Counted from the first letter of the stretch, positions 17,540 through 27,017 are shown. The stretch: 64,000 bases of DNA from Methylomonas sp. EFPC3 (GCF_029643245.1 NZ_CP116398.1:682001-746000); one strand, 5' to 3'. Notes: generated by a model from the sequence alone, not told the origin. Program-made: numbers and translations.

Positions 17540-19702
17540 TTACTGCCCTTCCTGGATCATCATGAGGTTGTTAGCAACCTCTGTAGCGCCCGGATAGTCG
17601 GTTTTACCGGTGGCCAACACCGGCAGTTTTTCCAGGACAAACAATTTTTTCGGCAAATTGATGGCCGCCACGCCCGGCGAGGCTTCGGCCAATTGCTTCA
17701 ACATTGCGTTGCGTTGGGTGGTCAGCAGGATGATTTGTTCGCCCTTGCGCGGGTCGGGCAGGCTGACCGCGGCGTGTTGTGCGTCCGGCCAGGCCTGGAT
17801 CGCCAATTGCTCGACCGCGGTCAGCGACACCATTTCGCCGCCGACCTTGGCAAAGCGCTTGCTGCGGCCGCGAATGTGAATAAAGCCCTCGTCGTCGACG
17901 TGGACGATGTCGCCGGTATCGTACCAACCTTCGCCGTACTGCGGCGAAATCGGGGGCGTCAATACGCCGGGATTATCCGGCAATAAGTAGCCTTTCATGA
18001 TATTCGGCCCGGCCACGTGCAGCCGGCCGGCGCCGTCGATGCCCGGTACCGGCTCCAGGTGGTGCAGCATGTCGGGCATGAAGCGGCCGACGCTGCCGGC
18101 TTTGTAGTCCATCGGCGTATTGACCGATGTGACCGGAGCCGTTTCGGTCGCGCCGTAACCTTCCAGAATCCGGATCCCGAATTTGTTCAGCCACAGGGTG
18201 CGGGTGGTTTCCTGCAATTTTTCGGCGCCGGCCACGACATAACGCATCTTGTAAAAATCGTAGGGGTGGGCTTTTTTCGCATATGCCGCCAGGAAGGTGT
18301 TGGTACCGAACATGATCGTGGCGCCGACCTCGTAGGCCATTTCCGGAATCACCGCGTAATGCAGCGGGGAAGGATAGAAAAAACTGACCATGCCGTTCAA
18401 CACCGACATCATGGTGCCGACGGTGAAACCGAAGGAATGGAACATCGGCAGGAAATTCAACACCACGTCGCCCGGTCCGAAATCGATGCGGGAGCGAATC
18501 TGTTTATGGTTGGCCAGAATGTTGGCATGCGACAGCACCACACCTTTCGGCAAGCCCTCCGAGCCGGAAGTGAACAGTACCACGGCCGCATCGTCGGCAT
18601 CGTATTCCCGGCTTTTGTACCAGAGTCGGGCGGTTTTGCCCTGCAGCCACGCTGCAGCTTTGTCGAAGCCGGTCAGCGCCGCCGCCAAGTCCTCCAGATA
18701 GACCAAGTTCACTTGCTCAGCCAGTGTATCCGCTTCGGTTTGCAAATGTGCGGCTTCGATGAACTTGCGCGAGGTCAGTACGGTGTTGACCCGGCCGGTG
18801 CGGCAGGCGGCAGCCATCCCGGCTGCGCCCAGCGAGTAATTCAGCATCGCCGGGGTGCGGCGGTAAAGTTGCAGGCCCAGGATTACGTTCAAGGTCTTAC
18901 AACTGTTCGGCAGCAACACGCCAACGTTTTCGCCGGACTCGGTAATGGATTTCACCAATTTGCCGACCGCGATGCTGCGCGTAATCAACGTGTCGTAACT
19001 GACCGGTTTGCGCTCCAGGTCCTCGGCAATGGCATAGTTGCCGCCGAAAATGGTGCGGGCTTCCAGTAGCGCAGCAAAAATGGTTTGCCGGTAATGGCTG
19101 GTGGCAAACATCATTTCGCTCATGATGTCCGATAAAATATGGCCGCTATGTTTGCGGCGGGCTTTGCCGGTGACGTCGCCGTGGGTTTCGATGCGGGTCG
19201 GGGGCAGGATGTGGAGGGTGATGCGCGGAAACCAGCGTTGTCTGACCTTATCGCCCAATTTGGAGAAGCGGCTGAATTCGGCGCCGTCGATCCGCACCGG
19301 CAGCAGCGTGGCACCGGATTTATCGGCGACCATGCCGGTACCGTCGTATATTTTCATCAACGTACCGGTGGTGGTGATTCGACCTTCCGGGAAAATCACG
19401 GTTTTGGTGTCCTGCTGCATGTGGTGGATCAGGGCTTTCAGCGACAGCGGATGGGTCGGGTCCATCGGGAACACTTTGGATAGCCTCAAGAACGGTCGCA
19501 ACCACCAGCGTTCGGAGATGTGGGTATTGATGGCGAACGTGATGTCGTCCGGTAAAAACACGCCCAATAACAGGGGATCGAGAAACGAGGTGTGGTTGGC
19601 GACGATCAGCACCCGGTTGCCGGCTGCGGCGTAATTCTCCAGACCGTTGACCTTGACCCGATAAAGTAGGGTTAACAACCAGCGCAATACGATTTTCAAC
19701 AT
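17540..19702 (-). CDS. aas: Bifunctional acyl-ACP-phospholipid acyltransferase / acyl-ACP synthetase Aas
   Basis: Aas activates fatty acids onto acyl carrier protein and transfers them to 2-acyl-glycerophosphoethanolamine to repair membrane lipids. The 720 residues match the 719 of E. coli. The N-terminal PlsC-type domain has NHTSFLD (HX4D) and FPEGR; the C-terminal AMP-forming domain has FTSGSEGLPKGV, YGATETAP and YDTGDIV. It works with LplT, encoded two genes downstream. The C terminus appears complete despite the abutting NYN gene. Confidence 0.96.
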   Translation of the reverse strand: MLKIVLRWLLTLLYRVKVNGLENYAAAGNRVLIVANHTSFLDPLLLGVFLPDDITFAINTHISERWWLRPFLRLSKVFPMDPTHPLSLKALIHHMQQDTKTVIFPEGRITTTGTLMKIYDGTGMVADKSGATLLPVRIDGAEFSRFSKLGDKVRQRWFPRITLHILPPTRIETHGDVTGKARRKHSGHILSDIMSEMMFATSHYRQTIFAALLEARTIFGGNYAIAEDLERKPVSYDTLITRSIAVGKLVKSITESGENVGVLLPNSCKTLNVILGLQLYRRTPAMLNYSLGAAGMAAACRTGRVNTVLTSRKFIEAAHLQTEADTLAEQVNLVYLEDLAAALTGFDKAAAWLQGKTARLWYKSREYDADDAAVVLFTSGSEGLPKGVVLSHANILANHKQIRSRIDFGPGDVVLNFLPMFHSFGFTVGTMMSVLNGMVSFFYPSPLHYAVIPEMAYEVGATIMFGTNTFLAAYAKKAHPYDFYKMRYVVAGAEKLQETTRTLWLNKFGIRILEGYGATETAPVTSVNTPMDYKAGSVGRFMPDMLHHLEPVPGIDGAGRLHVAGPNIMKGYLLPDNPGVLTPPISPQYGEGWYDTGDIVHVDDEGFIHIRGRSKRFAKVGGEMVSLTAVEQLAIQAWPDAQHAAVSLPDPRKGEQIILLTTQRNAMLKQLAEASPGVAAINLPKKLFVLEKLPVLATGKTDYPGATEVANNLMMIQEGQ

Positions 19703-19978
19703 AAATTTCCTCCCCGGCGCAGTTTAGCAGACAGTAAAGATAAAGACCGGAGCTACTATAAAATCAAATTAAACAATGTTCAATTGAATTTTACAGTCTC
19801 CGATTTTGCATTGCAAAATCCGACCGTCGTTAGCGGAAACCAGCCGGCACCAAGCATTTCGCATTTTTCCGGCGGATTTCATTATCATGTCGCTGCGTCG
19901 AGCAAGGAGCGAACAAGCCTAAAGCACGCTGCCAAAACCGCCGCCGAACTCCCGTTCAACGATCATGCGAGATCCATC

Positions 19979-21376
19979 ATGACCCAGATTTCCAGTCCCG
20001 AGCCGACCCAGGCCATCTCAGTTTGGCTGACCAGCGCCGACCGCAGTCGCTTATTCGAAAAGGCGCAGGATGTGCTGTTTTTTCAAGCGGGCGATGGCCT
20101 CGGCCCGGCGATTACGCTGGACCCGGAACAAGTTCGGCAAACGATCGAGGGATTCGGTTTTTCGGTGACCGGCGGCAGTGCCATGCTGATCAGCCGCTTG
20201 CCGACAGACGTCAAACAGAAGTTATTGAATGAATTGTTTTCGGCCGACGCCGATGGCATCGGTGTCAGTTTTTTACGGTTGAGTATCGGCGCGTCGGATT
20301 TGAGCGAGCGCAGTTATTCCTACGACGATCTGCCGGCAGGGCAAACCGACTTCGAGTTGGCCTACTTTGACCTGGATGCCGGCGACTGCGAGGTGGTGCC
20401 GCTGTTGCGGGAAATCCTGGCATTGAATCCTGAGATCAAAATCATCGCCACGCCCTGGTCGGCGCCGCGCTGGATGAAAACCAACCAAGCTGCCGTCGGC
20501 GGCAAGTTAAGACCGGAGTGTTACGCCGTTTACGCTCAGTATTTCGTCAAATACCTGTTGGCGATGCGCGCACGCGGTATCGCGATTCACGCCATCACGC
20601 CGCAAAACGAACCGCAAAACTTCAAAAACGACCCGAGTATGGTGATGGAGGCGGCCGAGCAAGCCGAGTTCGTCAAAACCTACTTAGGTCCGGCGCTGGC
20701 TGAGGCCGGTTTGGCCGAAGTCGAAATCTTATGTTGGGACCACAATTGCGACGTCAAGGAATATCCGTTGGCGGTGTTCGCCGACGCTGGCGCCCGCCAT
20801 TATTTGCGCGGCTCGGCTTGGCATCTCTATGGCGGCGATATTTCGGTGCTGTCGGAAATCCACGCGGCCTATCCGGACATGAAGTTGTATTTCACCGAAC
20901 AATGGGTCGGCTCTGACGGCGAATTCGGTGGCGATTTGATGTGGCACGTCCGCCATGTGTTGATCGGTGCCTGCCGCAATTGGAGTAACGCGGTACTGGA
21001 ATGGAATCTGGCGGCCGACCCGTTTTGCTGCCCGCACACGCCGGGCGGCGAGGCGCGCTGCGTCGGCGCTTTGACCATCGACGGCGAGCGGGTCGAGCGT
21101 AACGTGGCTTACTACATCATCGGCCATGCCGCCAAAACGGTAAGGCCCGGCTCGGTGAGAATCGATTCCAGCAACGATTTGTTGCCGAACGTGGCGTTCG
21201 TTACCCCGGAAGGCAATCTGGTATTGATTGTGTTGAACGACGGCGAAGCCGGTGTTGGCTTCGATATCCGTTATCGAGCGCTTACGGCCCGCGTCGAAAT
21301 CCCGGCCAAGAGCGTCGCCACTTATCTTTGGCCGGCAAATTATTCCGCGCCGGCTGATTTCTCAGACATCCTTTAA
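19979..21376 (+). CDS. Glycoside hydrolase family 30 (glucosylceramidase/beta-glucanase-like)
   Basis: The 465-residue protein (from the ATG at 19979; the frame is open to a TTG at 19784) is a GH30 clan A enzyme. Conserved features are TIEGFGFSVTGGSAML (a GH30 signature), ATPWSAPRWMK, the acid/base glutamate E211 in TPQNEP and the nucleophile E307 in YFTEQWVG, with a C-terminal beta-sandwich. No export signal is seen after the chosen start. Known activities include glucosylceramidase and endo-beta-1,6-glucanase; the substrate here is unknown. The 276-base gap to the divergent aas has an AT-rich stretch with TATAAA near 19757. Confidence 0.88.
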   Translation: MTQISSPEPTQAISVWLTSADRSRLFEKAQDVLFFQAGDGLGPAITLDPEQVRQTIEGFGFSVTGGSAMLISRLPTDVKQKLLNELFSADADGIGVSFLRLSIGASDLSERSYSYDDLPAGQTDFELAYFDLDAGDCEVVPLLREILALNPEIKIIATPWSAPRWMKTNQAAVGGKLRPECYAVYAQYFVKYLLAMRARGIAIHAITPQNEPQNFKNDPSMVMEAAEQAEFVKTYLGPALAEAGLAEVEILCWDHNCDVKEYPLAVFADAGARHYLRGSAWHLYGGDISVLSEIHAAYPDMKLYFTEQWVGSDGEFGGDLMWHVRHVLIGACRNWSNAVLEWNLAADPFCCPHTPGGEARCVGALTIDGERVERNVAYYIIGHAAKTVRPGSVRIDSSNDLLPNVAFVTPEGNLVLIVLNDGEAGVGFDIRYRALTARVEIPAKSVATYLWPANYSAPADFSDIL

Positions 21377-21397
21377 CCGAAAACCATGCTTTAGCTC

Positions 21398-22651
21398 ATG
21401 AAATTATCTTCCATAACCGATATCGCCCGGCAAAGCCGCTTGGCTGCGCGCCAACTGGCGCCGGCTTCCGACGCGCAACGTAATTTGGCTCTGGCAAAAA
21501 TGGCCGAAGCGTTGCAGGACGTTAGAGCGCAGGTGCTGGCAACCAACGCCGAAGAAGTCGTGAAAGCCCGCGCGGCCGGCCAGACCGAGGCAATGGTCAA
21601 GCGGCTGACCATCGACGACAAGATGTTCGATTACATGCTGTCGCGCTTGAAAAAAGTCGCGCAACTGCCCGATCCGCTGAACCGTATCCTGACCGGCCAT
21701 ACCAATCCGGCCGGGTTGCGGGTGTATAAGAAGTCGGTACCGCTGGGCGTGATCGGCATGATTTACGAGTCGCGGCCCAACGTCACCACCGACGCCGCCG
21801 GCGTCTGCATCAAAAGCGGCAACGCCGTGATACTGCGCGGCGGCTCGGAGGCCTTGCAAACCAACACGGTATTAACCGATGCGATGGTGGCCGGCGCGGC
21901 CGCCGCCGGCTTGCCGCAACACGCCATCCAGATCGTCCGCACGCCGGGCCACGAAGTGGTCTGCGAATTATTGCAACAAGACCAGTACATCGACGTACTG
22001 ATCCCGCGCGGAGGCAAGAGCCTGATCAAACGTATCGCCGAAGGCACCCGGATTCCGGTGATCAAACATTACGACGGCATTTGCCATTTGTATCTGGCCG
22101 CCGACGCCGAACCGGCCAAAGCCGTGGCGCTGGCAGTCAATTCCAAATGCCAGAGCGTGCAGGTCTGCAACGCGTTGGAGACCTTGCTGGTCGATGCCGA
22201 ATGTGCCGAACGGTTGTTGCCGTTATTGGATGAAGCCTTTACTGAAAATGGCATCGAACTGCGCGGCTGTGAGGAAACCCTGAAACTATTGCCCGGCATT
22301 GCCGCCGCCACCGAACAGGACTGGTCCAGCGAATACCTGGCGCCGATTCTGTCGGTGAAAATCGTCGCCGGCATCCAGCAAGCCATCGATCATATCAACC
22401 ACTACGGTTCCGGCCACACCGACGGCATCGTCACCCAAAGCCTGAGGCTGGCAAGGCAATTCGAAGAACAAGTCGATTCGGCCTCGGTGATGGTCAATGC
22501 CTCGACCCGGCTATCCGGCGGCGGCGATTACGGCCTGGGCTCGGTAGTCGGCATCAGCACCGATAAACTCCATGTCCGCGGTCCGGTCGGGCCGGACGGG
22601 CTGACTACCTATAAATGGATAGCGGTGGGGGACGGCCACTTGCGCGAATGA
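21398..22651 (+). CDS. proA: Glutamate-5-semialdehyde dehydrogenase (gamma-glutamyl phosphate reductase)
   Basis: ProA reduces gamma-glutamyl phosphate to glutamate semialdehyde with NADPH, the second step of proline synthesis. The 417 residues equal E. coli ProA in length. The aldehyde-dehydrogenase-like fold shows GVIGMIYESRPNVT, RGGSEA and the catalytic cysteine in NSKCQSVQVCNALETLL. proB is not adjacent. It starts 21 bases after the GH30 stop and may be co-transcribed with it. Confidence 0.97.
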   Translation: MKLSSITDIARQSRLAARQLAPASDAQRNLALAKMAEALQDVRAQVLATNAEEVVKARAAGQTEAMVKRLTIDDKMFDYMLSRLKKVAQLPDPLNRILTGHTNPAGLRVYKKSVPLGVIGMIYESRPNVTTDAAGVCIKSGNAVILRGGSEALQTNTVLTDAMVAGAAAAGLPQHAIQIVRTPGHEVVCELLQQDQYIDVLIPRGGKSLIKRIAEGTRIPVIKHYDGICHLYLAADAEPAKAVALAVNSKCQSVQVCNALETLLVDAECAERLLPLLDEAFTENGIELRGCEETLKLLPGIAAATEQDWSSEYLAPILSVKIVAGIQQAIDHINHYGSGHTDGIVTQSLRLARQFEEQVDSASVMVNASTRLSGGGDYGLGSVVGISTDKLHVRGPVGPDGLTTYKWIAVGDGHLRE

Positions 22652-22758
22652 GCAAGGAGTCTCGCTGAGTATCTTGCGAGCGGGCGCGTGTTAACGTTGT
22701 GAGCAGAGTAGGGGATTAAGCCGGCAGTGGAAGGGAGTTGCTTAACCAACCCGGCTTG

Positions 22759-22795
22759 CCTGCTTCGGGCTTCAATGCTCAATGGCCGAAGCGGG
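22759..22795. terminator. Hairpin between convergent proA and hypothetical gene
   Basis: A GC-rich stem (CCTGCTTCGG with CCGAAGCGGG, one G-U pair) lies between the two convergent genes. No T-run follows on either strand, so termination here is only plausible. Confidence 0.3.
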
Positions 22796-22797
22796 CT

Positions 22798-23013
22798 TCA
22801 GGGGGCTAACACCACTTCGCACGAATCGAAATAACGTTCCAGCCTATCCAGTTCGCCGGTGGCTAACTCGATGGCCGCATCGAACGTCTTGCCGTTTTCG
22901 CTGTGTTGGGCAATGTCCAGCATCAAATCGCACATGTTTTGGGTTTTAGTCAGTGCGTCATGTTGTTTTTCGATGTTTTCGAGTTGTTGGTCCGTAATCA
23001 AATAGATCTTCAT
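22798..23013 (-). CDS. Small conserved-looking hypothetical protein
   Basis: The 71-residue product starts at ATG 23013, preceded by AGAGGA on its strand. It is acidic and mostly helical (LITDQQLENIEKQHDALTKT, then a stretch ending ELDRLERYFDSCE) with no membrane segment. I do not recognise a family; the heptad-like leucines suggest a short coiled coil. It is convergent with proA. Confidence 0.6.
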   Translation of the reverse strand: MKIYLITDQQLENIEKQHDALTKTQNMCDLMLDIAQHSENGKTFDAAIELATGELDRLERYFDSCEVVLAP

Positions 23014-23381
23014 GAGTCGAGTCCTCTTGGTACGCATTGCATTCAAGTTTCCGTAACGGATTAGAATGCGCTTAAACGGATCTGTCTGGCGTGTTTTTGG
23101 GTGCTGCCGGTATCGGCATGGTTGATATCCTCGCTCTCCCGGCCTAGCAAAGCTATTGTTCCAAGGTGCAGCAGGTTTCTTGTCAGTAGAATTTTCCGGG
23201 AGAAAACCACCGGTAGATTTCCGAATCGTCGATTTGGAAAATTTCCCTTTTTGTAAAGGGATGAAATCCTGGCTGGCTTCGGGTTAAACTTGCCGCCCGC
23301 CGATCGTCTAGCATGCGGTCTGGCTCGATCAAGAACGAGGAGATGGCTCAAGTGATTTATGGCAACTCAAGGATAAGCATC
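23014..23381. other. Gene-free divergent region
   Basis: This 368-base gap separates the small hypothetical gene from the beta-propeller operon. It holds a 7-bp hairpin at 23244-23261 (TCCCTTT with AAAGGGA, TTGT loop) and a short palindrome AATCGTCGATT at about 23225. An open frame on the minus strand at 23061-23351 has no binding site or recognisable features, so I do not call it. The promoter of the propeller operon should lie here but no clear -35/-10 pair stood out. Confidence 0.5.
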
Positions 23382-24347
23382 ATGCGTCGGATAAAGCTGG
23401 CCGGAATGGCTGCCGCCGTTTGTGTCGCCGGTGCGGCAAGTGCGGAAACTGTCTTTGTGACTTTGGAGAAAGACAATGCGATTGCTGTGGTCGATCCCGC
23501 CGAAGGCAAGTTGGTCAAGACCGTCAAGGTTGGCCAGAGGCCGCGCGGTATTGCGATCAGTCACGATGGCAAGACACTGTTCGTCGCCACCAGCGATGAC
23601 GACACGATTCGCATGCTGGATAGCTCAAACTTGAAGGAAATCGGTAAATTGCCTTCCGGCGAAGACCCGGAGACTTTCGCGCTGAGCCCCGACGACAAGC
23701 TGATGTACGTGTCCAACGAGGACGACGCCGAAGTCACGGTCATTGATATCGCCAGCAAGAAGGCGGTGGCTAAGGTCAAGGTGGGCGTCGAGCCGGAAGG
23801 TATCGCGGTCAGCCCTGACAACCAATGGACGGTCAGCGCCTCGGAGACCACCAATATGCTGCATTGGATAGGCACTGCCGATCGGCAGATCAAGGAAAAT
23901 ACTTTGGTCGATCCTCGGCCGCGCGCGGTGGCGTTTAGCGACGATAGTCAGCAACTCTGGGCAACTTCGGAAATGGCCGGTACGTTGACCATCATCGACA
24001 CCGCAACCAAGCAAGTCGTCCAGAATATTAAACTGGATGTACCCGGTTTGAGCAGCGATTTGGTGCAGCCGGTCGGCATCGCTATCGATAAACAACGCCG
24101 CTACGGCTACGTAGCGATGGGGCCGGCCAATCGGGTCGCGGTGATCGACGCGCAGAATTACAAGGTGGAGAAATTTTTGCTGGTCGGTCAACGAGTTTGG
24201 AATCTGGCTTTTTCACCGGACCAAAAGCGCCTGTATACCACCAACGGCGTCAGCAACGATATTTCGATCATCGACCTGGAAAATCACAAGGTAACCAAGT
24301 CGGTGGCGGTGGGCCGTTATCCTTGGGGTGTAGCGGTCAAACCATGA
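23382..24347 (+). CDS. PQQ-catabolism-associated YVTN beta-propeller protein
   Basis: The 321-residue exported protein has a signal peptide (MRRIKLAGMAAAVCVAGAASA) and about seven blades of the YVTN type, for example GQRPRGIAISHDGKTLFVAT and VYVSNEDDAEVTVIDI-like strands. Family and synteny match the beta-propeller protein always found with a two-gene ABC transporter beside PQQ-dependent alcohol oxidation systems. The ATG at 23382 follows AAGGAT; the frame is open further upstream. It overlaps the ATPase gene by 4 bases (ATGA). Its exact role is not established. Confidence 0.88.
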   Translation: MRRIKLAGMAAAVCVAGAASAETVFVTLEKDNAIAVVDPAEGKLVKTVKVGQRPRGIAISHDGKTLFVATSDDDTIRMLDSSNLKEIGKLPSGEDPETFALSPDDKLMYVSNEDDAEVTVIDIASKKAVAKVKVGVEPEGIAVSPDNQWTVSASETTNMLHWIGTADRQIKENTLVDPRPRAVAFSDDSQQLWATSEMAGTLTIIDTATKQVVQNIKLDVPGLSSDLVQPVGIAIDKQRRYGYVAMGPANRVAVIDAQNYKVEKFLLVGQRVWNLAFSPDQKRLYTTNGVSNDISIIDLENHKVTKSVAVGRYPWGVAVKP

Positions 24348-25087
24348 CGTCGGCGCTACAAATCGATGGTCTGAGTTTTGCCTACGGTGCCAAGAAGGCG
24401 CTGGATAATGTCGCGTTTCAGGTCGAGCCCGGCGAATGCACGATTTTACTGGGGCCGAACGGTGCCGGCAAAAGTACCTTGTTCGCCCTGATTACCCGGC
24501 TTTACGACGCCAGGGAAGGACGCATCGCGCTGTGCGGTTACGACGTCAAGAAGCAAAGTCTGCAAGCCCTGGCCAAGTTAGGGGTAGTGTTTCAACAGAC
24601 TACGCTGGACCCGGATTTGTCGGTGACCCAAAACCTGCGCTACCACGCCGCGTTGCATGGCATCAGTAAAAAACAGGCAGACCGCCGGATACAGGAAGAA
24701 CTAGAGCGGCTGAACATGTATGAGCGGCGCGGCGAGAAAGTCCGGCAACTGAACGGCGGCCACAAGCGTCGGGTCGAGATTGCTCGCGCTTTGTTACACA
24801 AACCCAGTCTGCTGCTTTTGGACGAACCGACTGTCGGCTTGGATGTGCCTAGTCGGCAGGCCATCGTCAAGCACGTCCACGAATTGGTGAAGCAGCAAAG
24901 TCTCGCGGTATTGTGGGCGACGCATTTGATTGACGAGATTGCCGCCGACGACAGTCTGATAGTGCTTCACAAAGGTCAAATCAAGGCCAATGGCAAACTC
25001 ACTGAAATATTGCAAAGCACTGGTTGGGCGGATCCGGGCCAGGTGTTCCAAAAGCTCACTCAATCCGACAAAGGCGGGCCGGCATGA
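24344..25087 (+). CDS. ABC transporter ATP-binding protein, PQQ-catabolism type
   Basis: The 247-residue ATPase has Walker A GPNGAGKST, the signature region LNGGHKRRVEIARAL (N in place of the usual S, H in place of Q) and Walker B LLLLDEPTVGLD, followed by an H-loop ATH. The altered signature is typical of the drug-export/NodI-like branch that accompanies the beta-propeller protein. Start ATG at 24344 is coupled to the propeller stop, and it overlaps the permease start by 4 bases. Confidence 0.93.
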   Translation: MTSALQIDGLSFAYGAKKALDNVAFQVEPGECTILLGPNGAGKSTLFALITRLYDAREGRIALCGYDVKKQSLQALAKLGVVFQQTTLDPDLSVTQNLRYHAALHGISKKQADRRIQEELERLNMYERRGEKVRQLNGGHKRRVEIARALLHKPSLLLLDEPTVGLDVPSRQAIVKHVHELVKQQSLAVLWATHLIDEIAADDSLIVLHKGQIKANGKLTEILQSTGWADPGQVFQKLTQSDKGGPA

Positions 25088-25893
25088 GAATTTTGCATTA
25101 TTGGCGGGCGCTGGTCGGCATCGTTGGTCGTGAATTACTGCGTTTTCTGCACCAGCGCGAGCGCTTCGTCTCGGCGCTGGTAAGACCCCTGGTCTGGTTG
25201 TTCGTGTTCGCGGCCGGCTTCCGCGCTGCGCTGGGTATTGCGATCAGCCCGCCTTACGAAACCTACATCTTGTACGAGGTTTACATCACTCCCGGACTGC
25301 TGGGTATGATTTTGCTGTTCAACGGTATGCAGAGCTCGCTGTCGATGGTGTACGACCGCGAAATGGGCAGTATGCGTATGTTGATGGTGTGCCCGCTGCC
25401 GCGCTGGTTCTTGCTTTGCAGCAAATTGATCGCCGGTACCGCGGTCGGCGTGCTGCAGTGCTACGCTTTCCTGGGCATCGCTTGGTTGTACGACATTCAG
25501 GCGCCGCTGCCCGGCTATCTATGGATACTGCCGGCGCTGGTGTTGGGTGGCATGATGCTGGGCGCGCTGGGCTTGTTGTTGTCCTCGTTCATCAAGCAAT
25601 TGGAGAACTTTGCCGGGGTGATGAACTTCGTGATATTTCCGCTGTTTTTCATGTCCACTGCGTTATATCCGCTCTGGAAAATCAAGGAGTCTAGTCCGCT
25701 ACTGGCGACATTGGCAGAATATAATCCGTTCTCCCAGGCTGTAGAGCTGATCCGCTTTGCGCTTTATCAGCATTTCAATCAGTCGGCTCTGATCTTCACC
25801 GCGATTTCTTTTTTAGTGTTTATCGGTGCGGCGATAGTCGGCTACAACCCCTCGAAAGGCATGATGGTGCGCAAGGGAGGCGGTGGCGATTGA
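25084..25893 (+). CDS. ABC-2 type permease, PQQ-catabolism type
   Basis: The 269-residue protein has six hydrophobic segments and the ABC-2 layout, with the cytoplasmic loop MVYDREMGSMRMLMVCPLPR and EYNPFSQAVELIR. It pairs with the upstream ATPase to form an exporter; the substrate is unknown. ATG at 25084 overlaps the ATPase TGA. A likely terminator follows. Confidence 0.92.
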   Translation: MRILHYWRALVGIVGRELLRFLHQRERFVSALVRPLVWLFVFAAGFRAALGIAISPPYETYILYEVYITPGLLGMILLFNGMQSSLSMVYDREMGSMRMLMVCPLPRWFLLCSKLIAGTAVGVLQCYAFLGIAWLYDIQAPLPGYLWILPALVLGGMMLGALGLLLSSFIKQLENFAGVMNFVIFPLFFMSTALYPLWKIKESSPLLATLAEYNPFSQAVELIRFALYQHFNQSALIFTAISFLVFIGAAIVGYNPSKGMMVRKGGGGD

Positions 25894-25897
25894 GGGT

Positions 25898-25926
25898 TTT
25901 CGGTCAAGTCCGAAATTAATTTTTTT
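25898..25926 (+). terminator. Intrinsic terminator after ABC operon
   Basis: TTTCGG (25898-25903) and CCGAAA (25910-25915) form a short stem followed by an AT-rich tract with seven T. The stem is only 6 bp, so strength is uncertain. Confidence 0.5.
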
Positions 25927-26062
25927 GCGTTTGTTTGCTAAAGTTCACAGAATTCTCGTCGCTAATTAGAGGGGCAGGTTGGTTTCGGTGGCGGCGGAGG
26001 TTATTTATCCCATCCGCCAAAACTGGATTAGCGATCTAGTTTCTTCGTTGGCGGGGGTGTTC

Positions 26063-26986
26063 ATGGCTACAATCAATTCAATTTCGGCATCGCTGTATAT
26101 TTCACAGACCACTATCACTGTTTCTGCTGCAAGCGCTGCTGAGAAGCCGGACGGTACGAAGCCCGAAACAGTTGCTGAATCCCCCCATGCCCAGGGTCAT
26201 CGCCATCACGGTGGCGGTTATTTTATGCGGAGCGTCGTTAACGCATTGCAGGGTTTGGGGTTGAGTTTTCCTCGTGAAAATGCTGACAGCCATCATGAAT
26301 CGGATAGATCAAACCAGTCTGACGAAGGAAAAGCCGTCGATATAGGGCAACTGGTAAAGACATTTCTACAGGATTTGCGCCAAGTATTGACGCAAGCTGG
26401 CTCGGGACGGGCTGTTGGATTGAGGGTTGATACTGCGTCCGGCGCCAATTCAAGCGGGTTTGATTCGGTTTCGCAATTATCGAATAGCGCGGCGACGGCG
26501 AATGCGTCCACCACGACCAGTAATGAGTCTGCGGACCAGGTTTTGACCGATTCGGCGTCGAGCTCGGCGCCGGTCACAACGAATGATGCTTCGGCTCAGT
26601 ATGCTCACGGCGATGTGTTTAAGGCGCTACACGGCTTTTTACACGAGTTGCGGCGAGCGCTCGCGCAAGTTGCAGATGCTGCAAATACCGGGGCTGGCGG
26701 CAAAGGTGATGGCTATGGATCTCGCTCGGTCGGCTGGCACGGTTATCGAAATTTTTCCGCGAACTTGGACAACTTGATTGCGGCTTTAAGTGACGCGAGT
26801 CAGGCAAGTTCCGATCAATTTAAGTCTCTAAGGGAGGATTTTGATCGTCTGGTCAATCTTTTGGATAGTGGCAGTGGTGGCGAGAAACCTTCATTGTTGG
26901 AGTTTTTGAACAAACTTAAGGGTGACACCGAGCATCAGAATTCGGCACCAGCCGGCTCAGGTACTATCGTCTCGGCTACGATATGA
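26063..26986 (+). CDS. Hypothetical Ser/Ala-rich protein with internal repeats
   Basis: I do not recognise a family. From the ATG at 26063 (GGGGGTG upstream; the frame is open to 25979) the product has 307 residues. It starts MATINSISASLYISQTTITVS, without a typical signal peptide, and has a His/Gly patch (AQGHRHHGGGYFM), a long Ser/Thr/Ala-rich linker (about 120-180) and two related helices: VKTFLQDLRQVLTQAG and LHGFLHELRRALAQVAD. Composition suggests a surface-associated or phase-type protein, but this is a guess. It stands alone between the ABC operon and tRNA-Val. Confidence 0.65.
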   Translation: MATINSISASLYISQTTITVSAASAAEKPDGTKPETVAESPHAQGHRHHGGGYFMRSVVNALQGLGLSFPRENADSHHESDRSNQSDEGKAVDIGQLVKTFLQDLRQVLTQAGSGRAVGLRVDTASGANSSGFDSVSQLSNSAATANASTTTSNESADQVLTDSASSSAPVTTNDASAQYAHGDVFKALHGFLHELRRALAQVADAANTGAGGKGDGYGSRSVGWHGYRNFSANLDNLIAALSDASQASSDQFKSLREDFDRLVNLLDSGSGGEKPSLLEFLNKLKGDTEHQNSAPAGSGTIVSATI

Positions 26987-27017
26987 GTCGGGATTAAAGC
27001 GGATTGGCAGAAAACGC

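Noticed and set aside
18017..19069. 350-codon plus-strand open frame opposite aas
   Set aside because: Mirror of a strong coding gene in GC-rich DNA; composition and lack of a ribosome binding site show it is a shadow.
23061..23351. Minus-strand 96-codon frame upstream of the beta-propeller operon
   Set aside because: No ribosome binding site, basic random-looking product, overlaps the likely promoter region.
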